In this document: in pieces, positions 17,727-25,133 of the stretch
Position numbering within the stretch: the first letter of the stretch is position 1
Layout of the letters: the number at the start of each line of letters is the position of its first letter
Assembly: GCF_029837695.1 (NCBI RefSeq)
Contig: NZ_JAOEEA010000014.1
Span: forward strand, 62,001 to 126,000
Length of the DNA stretch: 64,000 bases
From: Pseudomonas sp. GD04019
Lineage (GTDB): Bacteria; Pseudomonadota; Gammaproteobacteria; Pseudomonadales; Pseudomonadaceae
Direction: 5' to 3'
The notes under the pieces: generated by a model
The model's input: only the letters and a program-made list of their open reading frames with translations
What the model was told of the DNA's origin: nothing
Database searches by the model: none
Translations under genes and position numbers: made by a program

Positions 17727-19112
17727 TCAACCGATATTGAGGCCGAACAACCCGGCCAGATGCGCATTGACGAAGCGCCCCTGCGGGTCGATGTCCCGGC
17801 GCAGCTCGGTGAACTCCTTCCAGCGCGGATACAGCGCCGCCAGCTGGCGTGCGCCCAGGCTGTGCAGCTTGCCCCAGTGCGGCCGCCCCTCGTACTTCCA
17901 GAAGATCGGCTCGATGGCGGCGAAGAAGTCGCGATGGTCCATCGAGTGGTGCTGGTGGATCGACAGCGCGCAACTGTCGCGCCCCTCGAACATGCTCAGG
18001 GGGATGTCGTCGGCCTTCACGTAGCGGTACTCGACCGGCATCCAGGTGCGCAGGTTGCCGTCATCGATGCGCTTGAGAATTTCGCGCAGGCAGGCCGGGC
18101 CATGCTCGGCCGGCACCGAGTACTCCATCTCGTTGAAGCGCACGTTGCGCACGTTGGCGAAGATCTCGTAGGAGGCATCCACCCGGTCATCGAAGCTGGC
18201 CAGGTGGCGCATGTTGTTGAGCAGGCTGCGGCGCACGCCGGGCGAGTCGCTCAGGTGCTTGTCCAGCCCCTCGATGATGTCGATAAAGCCGTTGCCGCCC
18301 TCCTCGTCCGGCGGCACCGGCGGCGTGCTCGGGTCCTCGGTCTCGTTCAGCGCCACCGACAGGGCGTAGTCGGAGTGAGTCACCACCAGCATTTCCCAAT
18401 GCTGGTTGTCGCGCTTGAGGTTGTCGATGTCCTCCAGCAGTTCCTCGGTCTTGCCCAGCCACTGGCGTTCGCGCAGGCGGAAGGCGGCGCGGTTCTGCAT
18501 GCGCACCCTGGTCACCACGCCCAGCGCGCCAAGGGAGACGCGCGCCGCATTGAACAGCTCGGGGTTCTGCTCGCGGCTGCAGTCGAGCACCTCGCCGGCG
18601 GCGCTGACCAGCTGCAGGCCACAGACATTCGAGGAATAGGAACCGAAACCGATGCCGGTGCCGTGGGTCGAGGTGGCGATCGCTCCGGCCAGGGTCTGGT
18701 AGTCGGTGTCGGCCATGTTGATCAGTGCCTGGCCGACTTCCCTGAGCGGCGCGCCCATGGTCGACATCGGCGTGCCGCCGCCGAACTCCGCCTGCAGGGT
18801 CTGTGCATCGTGCGCCAGCAGCCCGGAGAAGTTGCTCAGCGACAGCAGGGTATCGTCGGTGGGCACCAGCGCGCTGAAGGAATGCCCCGAGCCGACCGGA
18901 CGGATCTTGCCCGAGGCCTTGCGGATGACCTGCACCAGCTCGTCCAGATCCTTAGGTGCCAGGCGCTCCAGCGGCAGGCAGCTCTGCACCCCTGACCAGT
19001 TGCGCCAGGGTATCGGGCGCGGCGTTTCTGCGGCCCACAGCGAGCGACCCGGCAAGGCCAGGCAGGCGCCCAGCAGGCTGGCGCGTTGCAGCAGTTGGCG
19101 ACGGGAGACCAT
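17727..19112 (-). CDS. D-arabinono-1,4-lactone oxidase family FAD enzyme, exported
   Basis: 461 residues. The Tat-type signal MVSRRQLLQRASLLGACLAL suggests export with bound flavin. The VAO-type FAD domain carries RPVGSGHSFS (71-80), in which His77 is the residue that holds FAD covalently in aldonolactone oxidases, and STHGTGIGFGSYS. The C-terminal ALO domain ends with the family motif EGRPHWGKLHS. It should oxidise an aldono-1,4-lactone or sugar alcohol. A c-type cytochrome gene lies directly upstream (1-nt gap), which suggests the electrons go to cytochrome rather than to oxygen (inference). Confidence 0.85.
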   Translation of the reverse strand: MVSRRQLLQRASLLGACLALPGRSLWAAETPRPIPWRNWSGVQSCLPLERLAPKDLDELVQVIRKASGKIRPVGSGHSFSALVPTDDTLLSLSNFSGLLAHDAQTLQAEFGGGTPMSTMGAPLREVGQALINMADTDYQTLAGAIATSTHGTGIGFGSYSSNVCGLQLVSAAGEVLDCSREQNPELFNAARVSLGALGVVTRVRMQNRAAFRLRERQWLGKTEELLEDIDNLKRDNQHWEMLVVTHSDYALSVALNETEDPSTPPVPPDEEGGNGFIDIIEGLDKHLSDSPGVRRSLLNNMRHLASFDDRVDASYEIFANVRNVRFNEMEYSVPAEHGPACLREILKRIDDGNLRTWMPVEYRYVKADDIPLSMFEGRDSCALSIHQHHSMDHRDFFAAIEPIFWKYEGRPHWGKLHSLGARQLAALYPRWKEFTELRRDIDPQGRFVNAHLAGLFGLNIG

Positions 19113-19113
19113 A

Positions 19114-19500
19114 TCAGCGGCCCTCCGCAGGCTGCGGCGCGGCGGCCATGAATTCGATCAGCGCGCGGAAGTCCGGCTCCGAGCACTGCATGCACAGGCC
19201 CAGCGGCGGCATGCCCTGGAAGCCATTGATGCTGTGATCCAGCAGGGTATCTATGCCCTTCTCCAGGCGCGGCGCCCAGGCTGCGGCATCACCGGTCAGC
19301 GGCGCACCGGCGGCCGGGTTGGCGTGGCACTGCTTGCAGCTGGCGCCATACAGCTGGGCCAGCACTGCATCCTGGGGCACGCCTTGTCCGGTGTTCGCCT
19401 GCGCTGGCGGCGCATCCTCACCGCCACAACCGGCCAGCAGCGCGCCCAGCCCCAGCACCATGGCCCAATCGCGCCAGCCCCTGTTACGCCCTGCCTGCAT
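19114..19500 (-). CDS. Cytochrome c5-like lipoprotein
   Basis: 128 residues from ATG 19500, which has CGGAG 6 nt upstream; an ATG at 19524 is an alternative without a good ribosome-binding site. Lipobox LLAGC (21-25) predicts lipidation at Cys25. The single haem site is CKQCH (55-59), the likely axial Met lies in GFQGMPPLG, and a second Cys pair (GLCMQC) is typical of cytochrome c5. It probably accepts electrons from the lactone oxidase encoded next, anchoring the pair at the periplasmic membrane face (inference from adjacency). Confidence 0.83.
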   Translation of the reverse strand: MQAGRNRGWRDWAMVLGLGALLAGCGGEDAPPAQANTGQGVPQDAVLAQLYGASCKQCHANPAAGAPLTGDAAAWAPRLEKGIDTLLDHSINGFQGMPPLGLCMQCSEPDFRALIEFMAAAPQPAEGR

Positions 19501-19720
19501 AGTCCGCTCCGAGTCTCTGCTCATCTCGATAGCGCCACACTAAAGCAGCCACGCATGGCGTATGAGGTCTCAAACGGCCAGCCAGGAACAGGTAAACGGC
19601 CAAAACCGGGGCATTCAGGATGGCCGTTGCTGCCCTCTTTCGCGGCCATCGCTCCCCTGCCGTAGCGGCATCGGCTTGGCTAACGTGAATGCATTGCCAC
19701 CACCCCGCGCGGAGCGCCCC

Positions 19721-21109
19721 GTGAGCACAGCGAACGACTTCCAGGATTGCGGCGATGCCGTGTGCATCATCGGTGGCGGCCCCGGCGGCCTGTGCATGGC
19801 CCGCGCCCTGAAGCGCCAGGGCCTTGCCTACGAGCAGTTCGAGCGGCACAGCGACGTCGGCGGCGTGTGGGACATCGGCAACCCCGGCACGCCGATGTAC
19901 GAGTCCGCGCACTTCATCTCCTCGCGCGACCTCTCGGGTTTTCTCGACTTCCCCATGCCCAAGCACCTCCCCGACTACCCGAGCCACCGGCAGATCCTCG
20001 AGTACGTCCGCGCCTTCGCCCAGGCCTTCGATCTCTACGACAACATCCGCCTCAATACCGCCGTCGAGCATGTGGCCAAGCGCGAGGACGGGCGCTGGCT
20101 GGTGACCCTGCAAGGCGGCGAGCAGCGCTGCTACCGCGCCGTGGTCTGCGCCACCGGCTGCAACTGGGACCCGAACATGCCGGCCATCAAAGGCCAGTTC
20201 AACGGCGAAATCCGCCACTCGGTGACCTACAAGCAGGCCGCCGAATTCGCCGGCAAGCGCGTGCTGATCATCGGCGCCGGCAACTCCGGCGCGGATATCG
20301 CCTGCGACGCGGCGACCCATGCGGAGCAAGCCTTTATCAGCCTGCGCCGCGGCTACCACTTCATTCCCAAGCACCTGTTCGGCCTGCCCGCCGACGAGGT
20401 CAGCGAGAAGGGCCCGCAGCTGCCGATCTGGCTGGTGCGACCGATCTTCCAGGCGCTCCTGCGGGTGATCAACGGCGACCTGACCCGCCTCGGCCTGCCC
20501 AAACCGGACCACAAGTTGTTCGAAAGCCACCCGCTGCTGAACACCCAGCTGCTGCATTACCTGCAGCACGGCGATATCCAGGCCAAGCCCGACCTCGACC
20601 ATTTCGACGGCGACCATGCCGTGTTCAAGGACGGCAGCCGCGAGCGCATCGACCTGGCGCTGTACGCCACCGGCTACAAATGGAGCTGCAAGTACGCCGC
20701 CGACTACTTCGAATGGAAAGGCGGGCGCCCGCAGCTTTACCTGTCGATCTTCAGCCGCCAGCACCACAACCTGTTCGGCATCGGCTACCTGGAGACCAAC
20801 TCCAGCGCCTACAAGCTGTTCGACAACGAAGCCCATGCCATCGCCTGCTACCTGCGCGACCAGCTGCAGCGTCCAGAACAAGCACGCCAGTTCGAACAAC
20901 TGATCGCCACGGATGACCCGGACCTGTCCGGCGGCATCAACTTCATCAAATCCCAGCGCCACGAGGTGTACCTGGAGGTACACGCGCTAAAGGCCCACCT
21001 GCGCAAGCTGCGCCGGCAGATGGGCTGGGGCGAACTGGACGAGGGCTACTACGCCGGCCTGCGCGGCAGCACCAGCGTAGAATCGGCGGCACAACTGCAG
21101 CAGGTCTGA
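19721..21109 (+). CDS. Flavin-containing monooxygenase
   Basis: 462 residues from GTG 19721, with GGAG 6 nt upstream. FAD-binding Rossmann motif IGGGPGG (17-23), NADPH-binding motif IIGAGNSGAD (about 183-192), and between them the FMO/Baeyer-Villiger fingerprint FxGxxxHxxxY as FNGEIRHSVTY (from 160). The enzyme inserts one oxygen atom into a soft nucleophile or ketone using NADPH. The longer open frame upstream lacks a convincing start. It converges on the radical-SAM gene with only 11 nt between the stops. The substrate is unknown. Confidence 0.87.
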   Translation: MSTANDFQDCGDAVCIIGGGPGGLCMARALKRQGLAYEQFERHSDVGGVWDIGNPGTPMYESAHFISSRDLSGFLDFPMPKHLPDYPSHRQILEYVRAFAQAFDLYDNIRLNTAVEHVAKREDGRWLVTLQGGEQRCYRAVVCATGCNWDPNMPAIKGQFNGEIRHSVTYKQAAEFAGKRVLIIGAGNSGADIACDAATHAEQAFISLRRGYHFIPKHLFGLPADEVSEKGPQLPIWLVRPIFQALLRVINGDLTRLGLPKPDHKLFESHPLLNTQLLHYLQHGDIQAKPDLDHFDGDHAVFKDGSRERIDLALYATGYKWSCKYAADYFEWKGGRPQLYLSIFSRQHHNLFGIGYLETNSSAYKLFDNEAHAIACYLRDQLQRPEQARQFEQLIATDDPDLSGGINFIKSQRHEVYLEVHALKAHLRKLRRQMGWGELDEGYYAGLRGSTSVESAAQLQQV

Positions 21110-21120
21110 GCCGTGACGGA

Positions 21121-22674
21121 CTATCGGGAGCGGGCAATCAGCTCCGTCGATGGCTGAGGCGGAGCCTTACGCTTGTCCAGCGCATATTCCCGCTCCGCCA
21201 GAGAGGCGCCGAGGAACTGACGCAACGTAGGTCCCACCTTGAGCAGCCGGGTGGAGAAGATGAACTCCACCACCTCGTGAAACCACACCCGCCGCCCCAT
21301 GCGGGTATACCAGCGCATAGCATGGCGGAAATCGGCATCGCCGCGGAACAGCACGCGCGCCAATGCCCTGGGCCGCGCCTGCATGGCCACTTCGATCAAC
21401 TTGAACCAGAGAAACACCCGCCAAGCAGGCACACGCTGCACCGCCAGCACCTGATGCTTGTAGTCCCAGCGACGTGTGTCGGTCTGAATCACTTGGCGCT
21501 GTTCGGCCGTCTCGTAGAACGGTGTCCAGCGATGCGGAGTGACATAGAGCAACTGAATCTGGTCCGGGTCATAGCGCAGCAGATGGCGAAACGAGCGCCA
21601 GTAATCGCGGTCACTCTCCTCCTGAAAGCCGACCACATAAGTAGCCATGGAGACTATGCCGTGCTGGCGTAGCAGGCGGATCGCCTGTTGGTCCTCACGC
21701 ACGTCACCGCCCTTGTGAATAGCCGCCAGAGTCGCCTCGTCGTAGCTCTCGATACCGAGCAGAAAGCGGATCACCCCGGCCTGGCGGTACAGGTGCAGGA
21801 TGTCGGCGTCGCGCACTATGTCTCCGGCACGGGTGGAGCCCACCAGCAGGAGCGGCACATTCTCGGCAATCAGCGCCTCGAGGAAGGCTTTCCAAGCCTT
21901 GCGCGACCCAGTGGGGAGTTCGTCGGCGAAGTTGATCAGCTCTACGCCCTGCTCGCGATGCAGGCGCGCCAGCTCTTGGGCGAACTTGACTGGGTCGCGA
22001 TGGCGCCAGCGGGTCCAGAAGCCACGCTGCCCACAGTAGTTGCACAGATAAGGGCAGCCGCGGGAGAACTGCGCCACCACCGCTCGCTTGCCACCCCAAT
22101 AGGAATAGCGCGCATGGTCGATCAACTCCCAGCCCACCCGGTAGTCGTCCAGATTGCGTAGCATCGGCGCATCCATGGTGCGCAGCACCTCGCCATCCTG
22201 GCGATAGGCGATACCGGCTACCTCAGCCAACGGCGTTCGCCATTGCAGCGCCTGCACCAGCGACAGCGCCGTCTGTTCGCCCTCGCCGCGCACAATGAAA
22301 TCGATGTCCGAACAATCGCGCAGGATCTCGTCCCAGTGATAGGTCGGATGCACGCCACCATAGATGACCCGCAGCGCCGGCAATCGGTGTTTGAGCAGCC
22401 GACACAACTCCACCACCGTTAGGTGGACCGAGCTGGAGCCAGAGTGCCCAAGCAACACCAGATTGGGATCGACCTCGGCGGCATGGGCCACGATGTCCTC
22501 CAGCGCCTGGTTCTGCAGATCGGCGTCCAGCAGTTGCACCGCAAACCCAGCATCAAGCAACGGGCCACCAATACTGAGCAGCCCCAGCGGTGGCAGGTGC
22601 TCGCCGGGAATGCGGCTACCGATCGCCGTATGCGGCGGATTGATCAACAGGATTCGCTGCGTTTGGGTGGTCAT
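21121..22674 (-). CDS. B12-binding radical SAM protein, BchE-like
   Basis: 517 residues. The N-terminal cobalamin-binding domain (about 7-150) has LLINPPHTAIGSRIPGEHLP, VLLGHSGSSS and IYGGVHPTYHWDEIL. The radical-SAM cluster is SRGCPYLCNYCGQ with Cys207, Cys211 and Cys214 (CxxxCxxC). QFSRGCP, GFWTRWRHRDP, NFADE and YVTPHRWTP strongly recall the BchE group (anaerobic Mg-protoporphyrin ester cyclase). No other bacteriochlorophyll gene is in the window, so another substrate is likely. Expected chemistry is radical methylation or oxidative cyclisation using SAM, an Fe-S cluster and cobalamin. It is a single gene. Confidence 0.83.
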   Translation of the reverse strand: MTTQTQRILLINPPHTAIGSRIPGEHLPPLGLLSIGGPLLDAGFAVQLLDADLQNQALEDIVAHAAEVDPNLVLLGHSGSSSVHLTVVELCRLLKHRLPALRVIYGGVHPTYHWDEILRDCSDIDFIVRGEGEQTALSLVQALQWRTPLAEVAGIAYRQDGEVLRTMDAPMLRNLDDYRVGWELIDHARYSYWGGKRAVVAQFSRGCPYLCNYCGQRGFWTRWRHRDPVKFAQELARLHREQGVELINFADELPTGSRKAWKAFLEALIAENVPLLLVGSTRAGDIVRDADILHLYRQAGVIRFLLGIESYDEATLAAIHKGGDVREDQQAIRLLRQHGIVSMATYVVGFQEESDRDYWRSFRHLLRYDPDQIQLLYVTPHRWTPFYETAEQRQVIQTDTRRWDYKHQVLAVQRVPAWRVFLWFKLIEVAMQARPRALARVLFRGDADFRHAMRWYTRMGRRVWFHEVVEFIFSTRLLKVGPTLRQFLGASLAEREYALDKRKAPPQPSTELIARSR

Positions 22675-22766
22675 CGCCCTTCCTCGGCATTGGTGATGCG
22701 AGGATTTGTAGCGCCGCGGAATGTTTGGACGATGAGCGCTGGATGGAGCCTGTGTGGAGATGGCGA

Positions 22767-22790
22767 GGGGCCTGCCGCCGAGCAGGCCCC
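22767..22790 (-). terminator. Hairpin downstream of the chemoreceptor gene
   Basis: Perfect 9-bp stem GGGGCCTGC / GCAGGCCCC with a 6-nt loop, 7 nt past the chemoreceptor stop. No T run follows, so termination strength is uncertain. Confidence 0.55.
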
Positions 22791-22796
22791 CTAGGA

Positions 22797-24437
22797 TCAG
22801 GTACGGAACACACCCAGGCCGCCCTTGAGCGCGCGGGCGGTGTCGCCCAGTTCTGCAGCGGAGCGGTTGATTTCGTCGACGTCCTGACGGGTGTGTTCGA
22901 AGGCGTCGCGCATGCCGCCGAGGCGGCCGGACATGTCGGCCACGGCGTGCTGGATTTCCTCGCTGCTGGCCAGGGCCTGGTCCACCGTGCTGCTCACCTG
23001 GCCCATCTGCTGCACCAGCGCGTCGAGTGCCTCCAGCGCCTCGTCGGCGTCGCCGGCCAGGGCGCGTGAGCGTTCGGCGGTGCTGCCCATGCGCTGGGCC
23101 ACCAGGCGGATAGCGCCGGTGACCTTGTCGATCACCTGATGGGCCTCACCCAGCACGGTCTGGGTCTGCCCGGCCAGCTTGCGCACCTCGTCGGCCACCA
23201 CGGCGAAGCCACGTCCCGCCTCGCCGGCACGGGCGGCCTCGATGGCGGCGTTGAGCGCCAGCAGGTTGGTCTGTTCGGAGATGCCGGCGATCATCTGCAG
23301 CACCTGGCCGATCTGCTCGGCCTCGCTGCTCAGGCGCTCCAGGTCGACGGCCAGCTCGACGTTGGCCGAGGTGCTGCCGTGCACGTCGCCGATCAGCCGT
23401 TGCAGTTCGTGGTGGGCACGGCTCAGTTCGCCACTGGCGCGTTCCAGGTTGGCGCGCACGGCGCCGGCCAGGCTGGAGGAATGCCCGGCCGCATGCTGGA
23501 TCGACTGGCCGTGCTGGTCGACATCGGCCAGTTGGCCGGCGGCCTGCTGGATCTGCCGGGTGATGTCGTCGGCGCGCAGCAGGAAGGTGTCCGCCAGTTG
23601 TTGATTGCTGTCGGCCATGCCGGAGGCACTGGACAGGGTCTGGCGCAGGTCCTGCAGCAGGCCGGAGAGGCGTTCGCCCATCTGCCCCAATTCGTCGCCG
23701 CTGATCAGGGCGATGGGGCGTGACAGGTCGCGATGGTCGGCGATGCGGTTGAGCTGGCCGGTGAGCTGGAGTATGCCGCGCACCAGCATGCGCGCCGCCA
23801 GCCAGGACAGCAGCAGGCCGACGCCAAGGGTGGCGGCGCCGATCAGCAACAGGCTGCGCAGGCTGTCGCCGATGGCCTGGTCGAGGCTGTCCAGGGTCAC
23901 GTCCACGCCGACCACGAAGGGCTGGCCGCCGGCGGTGCGCAGGGGCAGGAAGATCGAGCGGAAGCTGCCGTAGCTGTCGGTGTATTCGTCGAACTGCAAC
24001 TGGCCGCTGCGGGCCGCCGCGGTCACTGCCGGGCTGGCGTCGGAGTAATGCTCCAGGTGCTTGGCGTACTCATCGGCAGCGATGTCCTCGGGGCCGGCGC
24101 CGTCGGAGAGGTAATACACCTGGCCGCCGGCATCCACCATCATGGTGTAGGCGTACTTGAGGCCGACCTCCGCCGCATATTCGCCGAGGTTGCGCACCTG
24201 GCCCAGGTATTCGCCATCCTTCAGGCCATCGGCACTGCGCGCGCGCTCCAGATAGTCGTCGCCGAGCAGGCGCGGCACCGCATGGGCGGCGGCGCGCAGG
24301 CGATTGTCCATCTGCGCGCGGATATCCAGGGACTTGGCGTATTGGGCGTAGCTGATAAAGGCGGCGATGCTGATCAGGTTGACCAGGGTAAAGGCCAGCA
24401 ACAGCTTGGTTTGCAGGCTGAGATTGCGCAGCGGCAT
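22797..24437 (-). CDS. Methyl-accepting chemotaxis protein
   Basis: 546 residues. TM1 at about 11-31, a periplasmic sensor domain (32-192) that reads like a single Cache module (KYAYTMMVDAGGQVYYLSDG), TM2 at about 193-218, a HAMP linker, and a long coiled-coil signalling domain with the hairpin tip ISEQTNLLALNAAIEAARAG followed by FAVVADEVRKLA. It has no C-terminal NWETF-type pentapeptide for CheR/CheB tethering. Ligand unknown. It is transcribed alone and ends at a hairpin. Confidence 0.9.
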   Translation of the reverse strand: MPLRNLSLQTKLLLAFTLVNLISIAAFISYAQYAKSLDIRAQMDNRLRAAAHAVPRLLGDDYLERARSADGLKDGEYLGQVRNLGEYAAEVGLKYAYTMMVDAGGQVYYLSDGAGPEDIAADEYAKHLEHYSDASPAVTAAARSGQLQFDEYTDSYGSFRSIFLPLRTAGGQPFVVGVDVTLDSLDQAIGDSLRSLLLIGAATLGVGLLLSWLAARMLVRGILQLTGQLNRIADHRDLSRPIALISGDELGQMGERLSGLLQDLRQTLSSASGMADSNQQLADTFLLRADDITRQIQQAAGQLADVDQHGQSIQHAAGHSSSLAGAVRANLERASGELSRAHHELQRLIGDVHGSTSANVELAVDLERLSSEAEQIGQVLQMIAGISEQTNLLALNAAIEAARAGEAGRGFAVVADEVRKLAGQTQTVLGEAHQVIDKVTGAIRLVAQRMGSTAERSRALAGDADEALEALDALVQQMGQVSSTVDQALASSEEIQHAVADMSGRLGGMRDAFEHTRQDVDEINRSAAELGDTARALKGGLGVFRT

Positions 24438-24561
24438 GACGGCAGTTCCATCCGTTGGTAGAGGGCCGCGGCTGGCGGCGGCCTCCTACTGTGGCGGTTG
24501 GCGCCAGCAAAACTTGAGTGGCCTGCCGAACCGTTCGGCGCCGCCATGCCGCAGTCGAAGT

Positions 24562-24927
24562 CTAGACTGCCATCGCTTCGCGACGCTGTTTCTTCATCAG
24601 CTCCAGCTTGCGCTTGTGCACCAGCATGCGCGAGGCGGTGACGTGGATCGGCCCGCCGGTAAAGGTCGGCAGATCGCGCAGGCCCCAGCGGTCACCGTCG
24701 TTCTTGTCGATGGCCTGGCCGTTGGCCAGTTTCAGGCTCAGGGTCACGTCGAAGATCAGCTCGCGCACGCTGTCGCGGTTGAAGATCGCAGCGCTGTCGA
24801 TGGCCTTGCTCAGCGGCACTTCGTTCGGTTTGCGCAGGGTCAGCAGCAGCATGCCGTCCGGGCGCGGCTTGATCGAAACGCTGTGGTCGGGAAAGGCGTC
24901 GAAGAATTCCTTGATCGCAATTTGCAT
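24562..24927 (-). CDS. Small conserved hypothetical protein (possibly DUF3509), sigma-54-dependent
   Basis: 121 residues with no signal peptide or membrane segment; hydrophilic, with a basic C-terminal helix (VHKRKLELMKKQRREA). It resembles the small Pseudomonas DUF3509 proteins in size and in its LTLRKP and GPIHVTASR strands, but I am not sure of the family. GAGGGAG precedes the ATG. A sigma-54 promoter matching the consensus closely lies 39 nt upstream, and two enhancer-like palindromes lie further up, so expression probably answers a nutritional or stress signal through an unknown activator. Confidence 0.75.
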   Translation of the reverse strand: MQIAIKEFFDAFPDHSVSIKPRPDGMLLLTLRKPNEVPLSKAIDSAAIFNRDSVRELIFDVTLSLKLANGQAIDKNDGDRWGLRDLPTFTGGPIHVTASRMLVHKRKLELMKKQRREAMAV

Positions 24928-24965
24928 CTCTACTCCCTCTTATTGTGTTCCGGGTATCCAGCCAG

Positions 24966-24982
24966 TGCAGCGCCTGTGCCAA
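24966..24982 (-). promoter_or_regulatory. Sigma-54 (RpoN) promoter
   Basis: On the minus strand it reads TTGGCACAGGCGCTGCA, with the -24 GG and -12 GC exactly at the required spacing (consensus TGGCACN5TTGCA, one mismatch). Transcription would start at about 24955, some 28 nt before the ATG at 24927. Confidence 0.75.
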
Positions 24983-25046
24983 CTTGCGCACAGCAATAAC
25001 GCCCTTATAAATCAACAGCTTAAGAAATGGAGATGGCACTATGCCC

Positions 25047-25091
25047 GATGCAGAATGCACGGCTCGCTTGTAGCGGCGTGCAAAATGCACG
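25047..25091. promoter_or_regulatory. Two palindromic enhancer-like sites upstream of the sigma-54 promoter
   Basis: Site 1 at 25077-25091 is a perfect palindrome, CGTGCA-AAA-TGCACG. Site 2 at 25047-25061 is GATGCA-GAA-TGCACG, with the TGCA-N3-TGCA core kept. Centres are 30 bp apart (about three helical turns) and roughly 80-110 bp upstream of the promoter, the usual geometry for a bacterial enhancer-binding protein. The motif does not match the NtrC site I know (TGCACC-N5-GGTGCA). Confidence 0.6.
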
Positions 25092-25106
25092 AGAGCACAA
25101 AGGGAA

Positions 25107-25130
25107 AGCCCGCCGTGGCGGCGGGCTCTT
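25107..25130 (-). terminator. Terminator of oprC
   Basis: Stem AGCCCGCCG / CGGCGGGCT with a short loop, 4 nt past the oprC stop. On the minus strand the stem is followed by TTTCCCTTTG. Confidence 0.75.
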
Positions 25131-25133
25131 GGC

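Noticed and set aside
21121..22674. Evidence for a photosynthesis gene cluster
   Set aside because: Only the BchE-like protein points that way; its neighbours are a flavin monooxygenase and a chemoreceptor, and no other pigment or reaction-centre gene is present.
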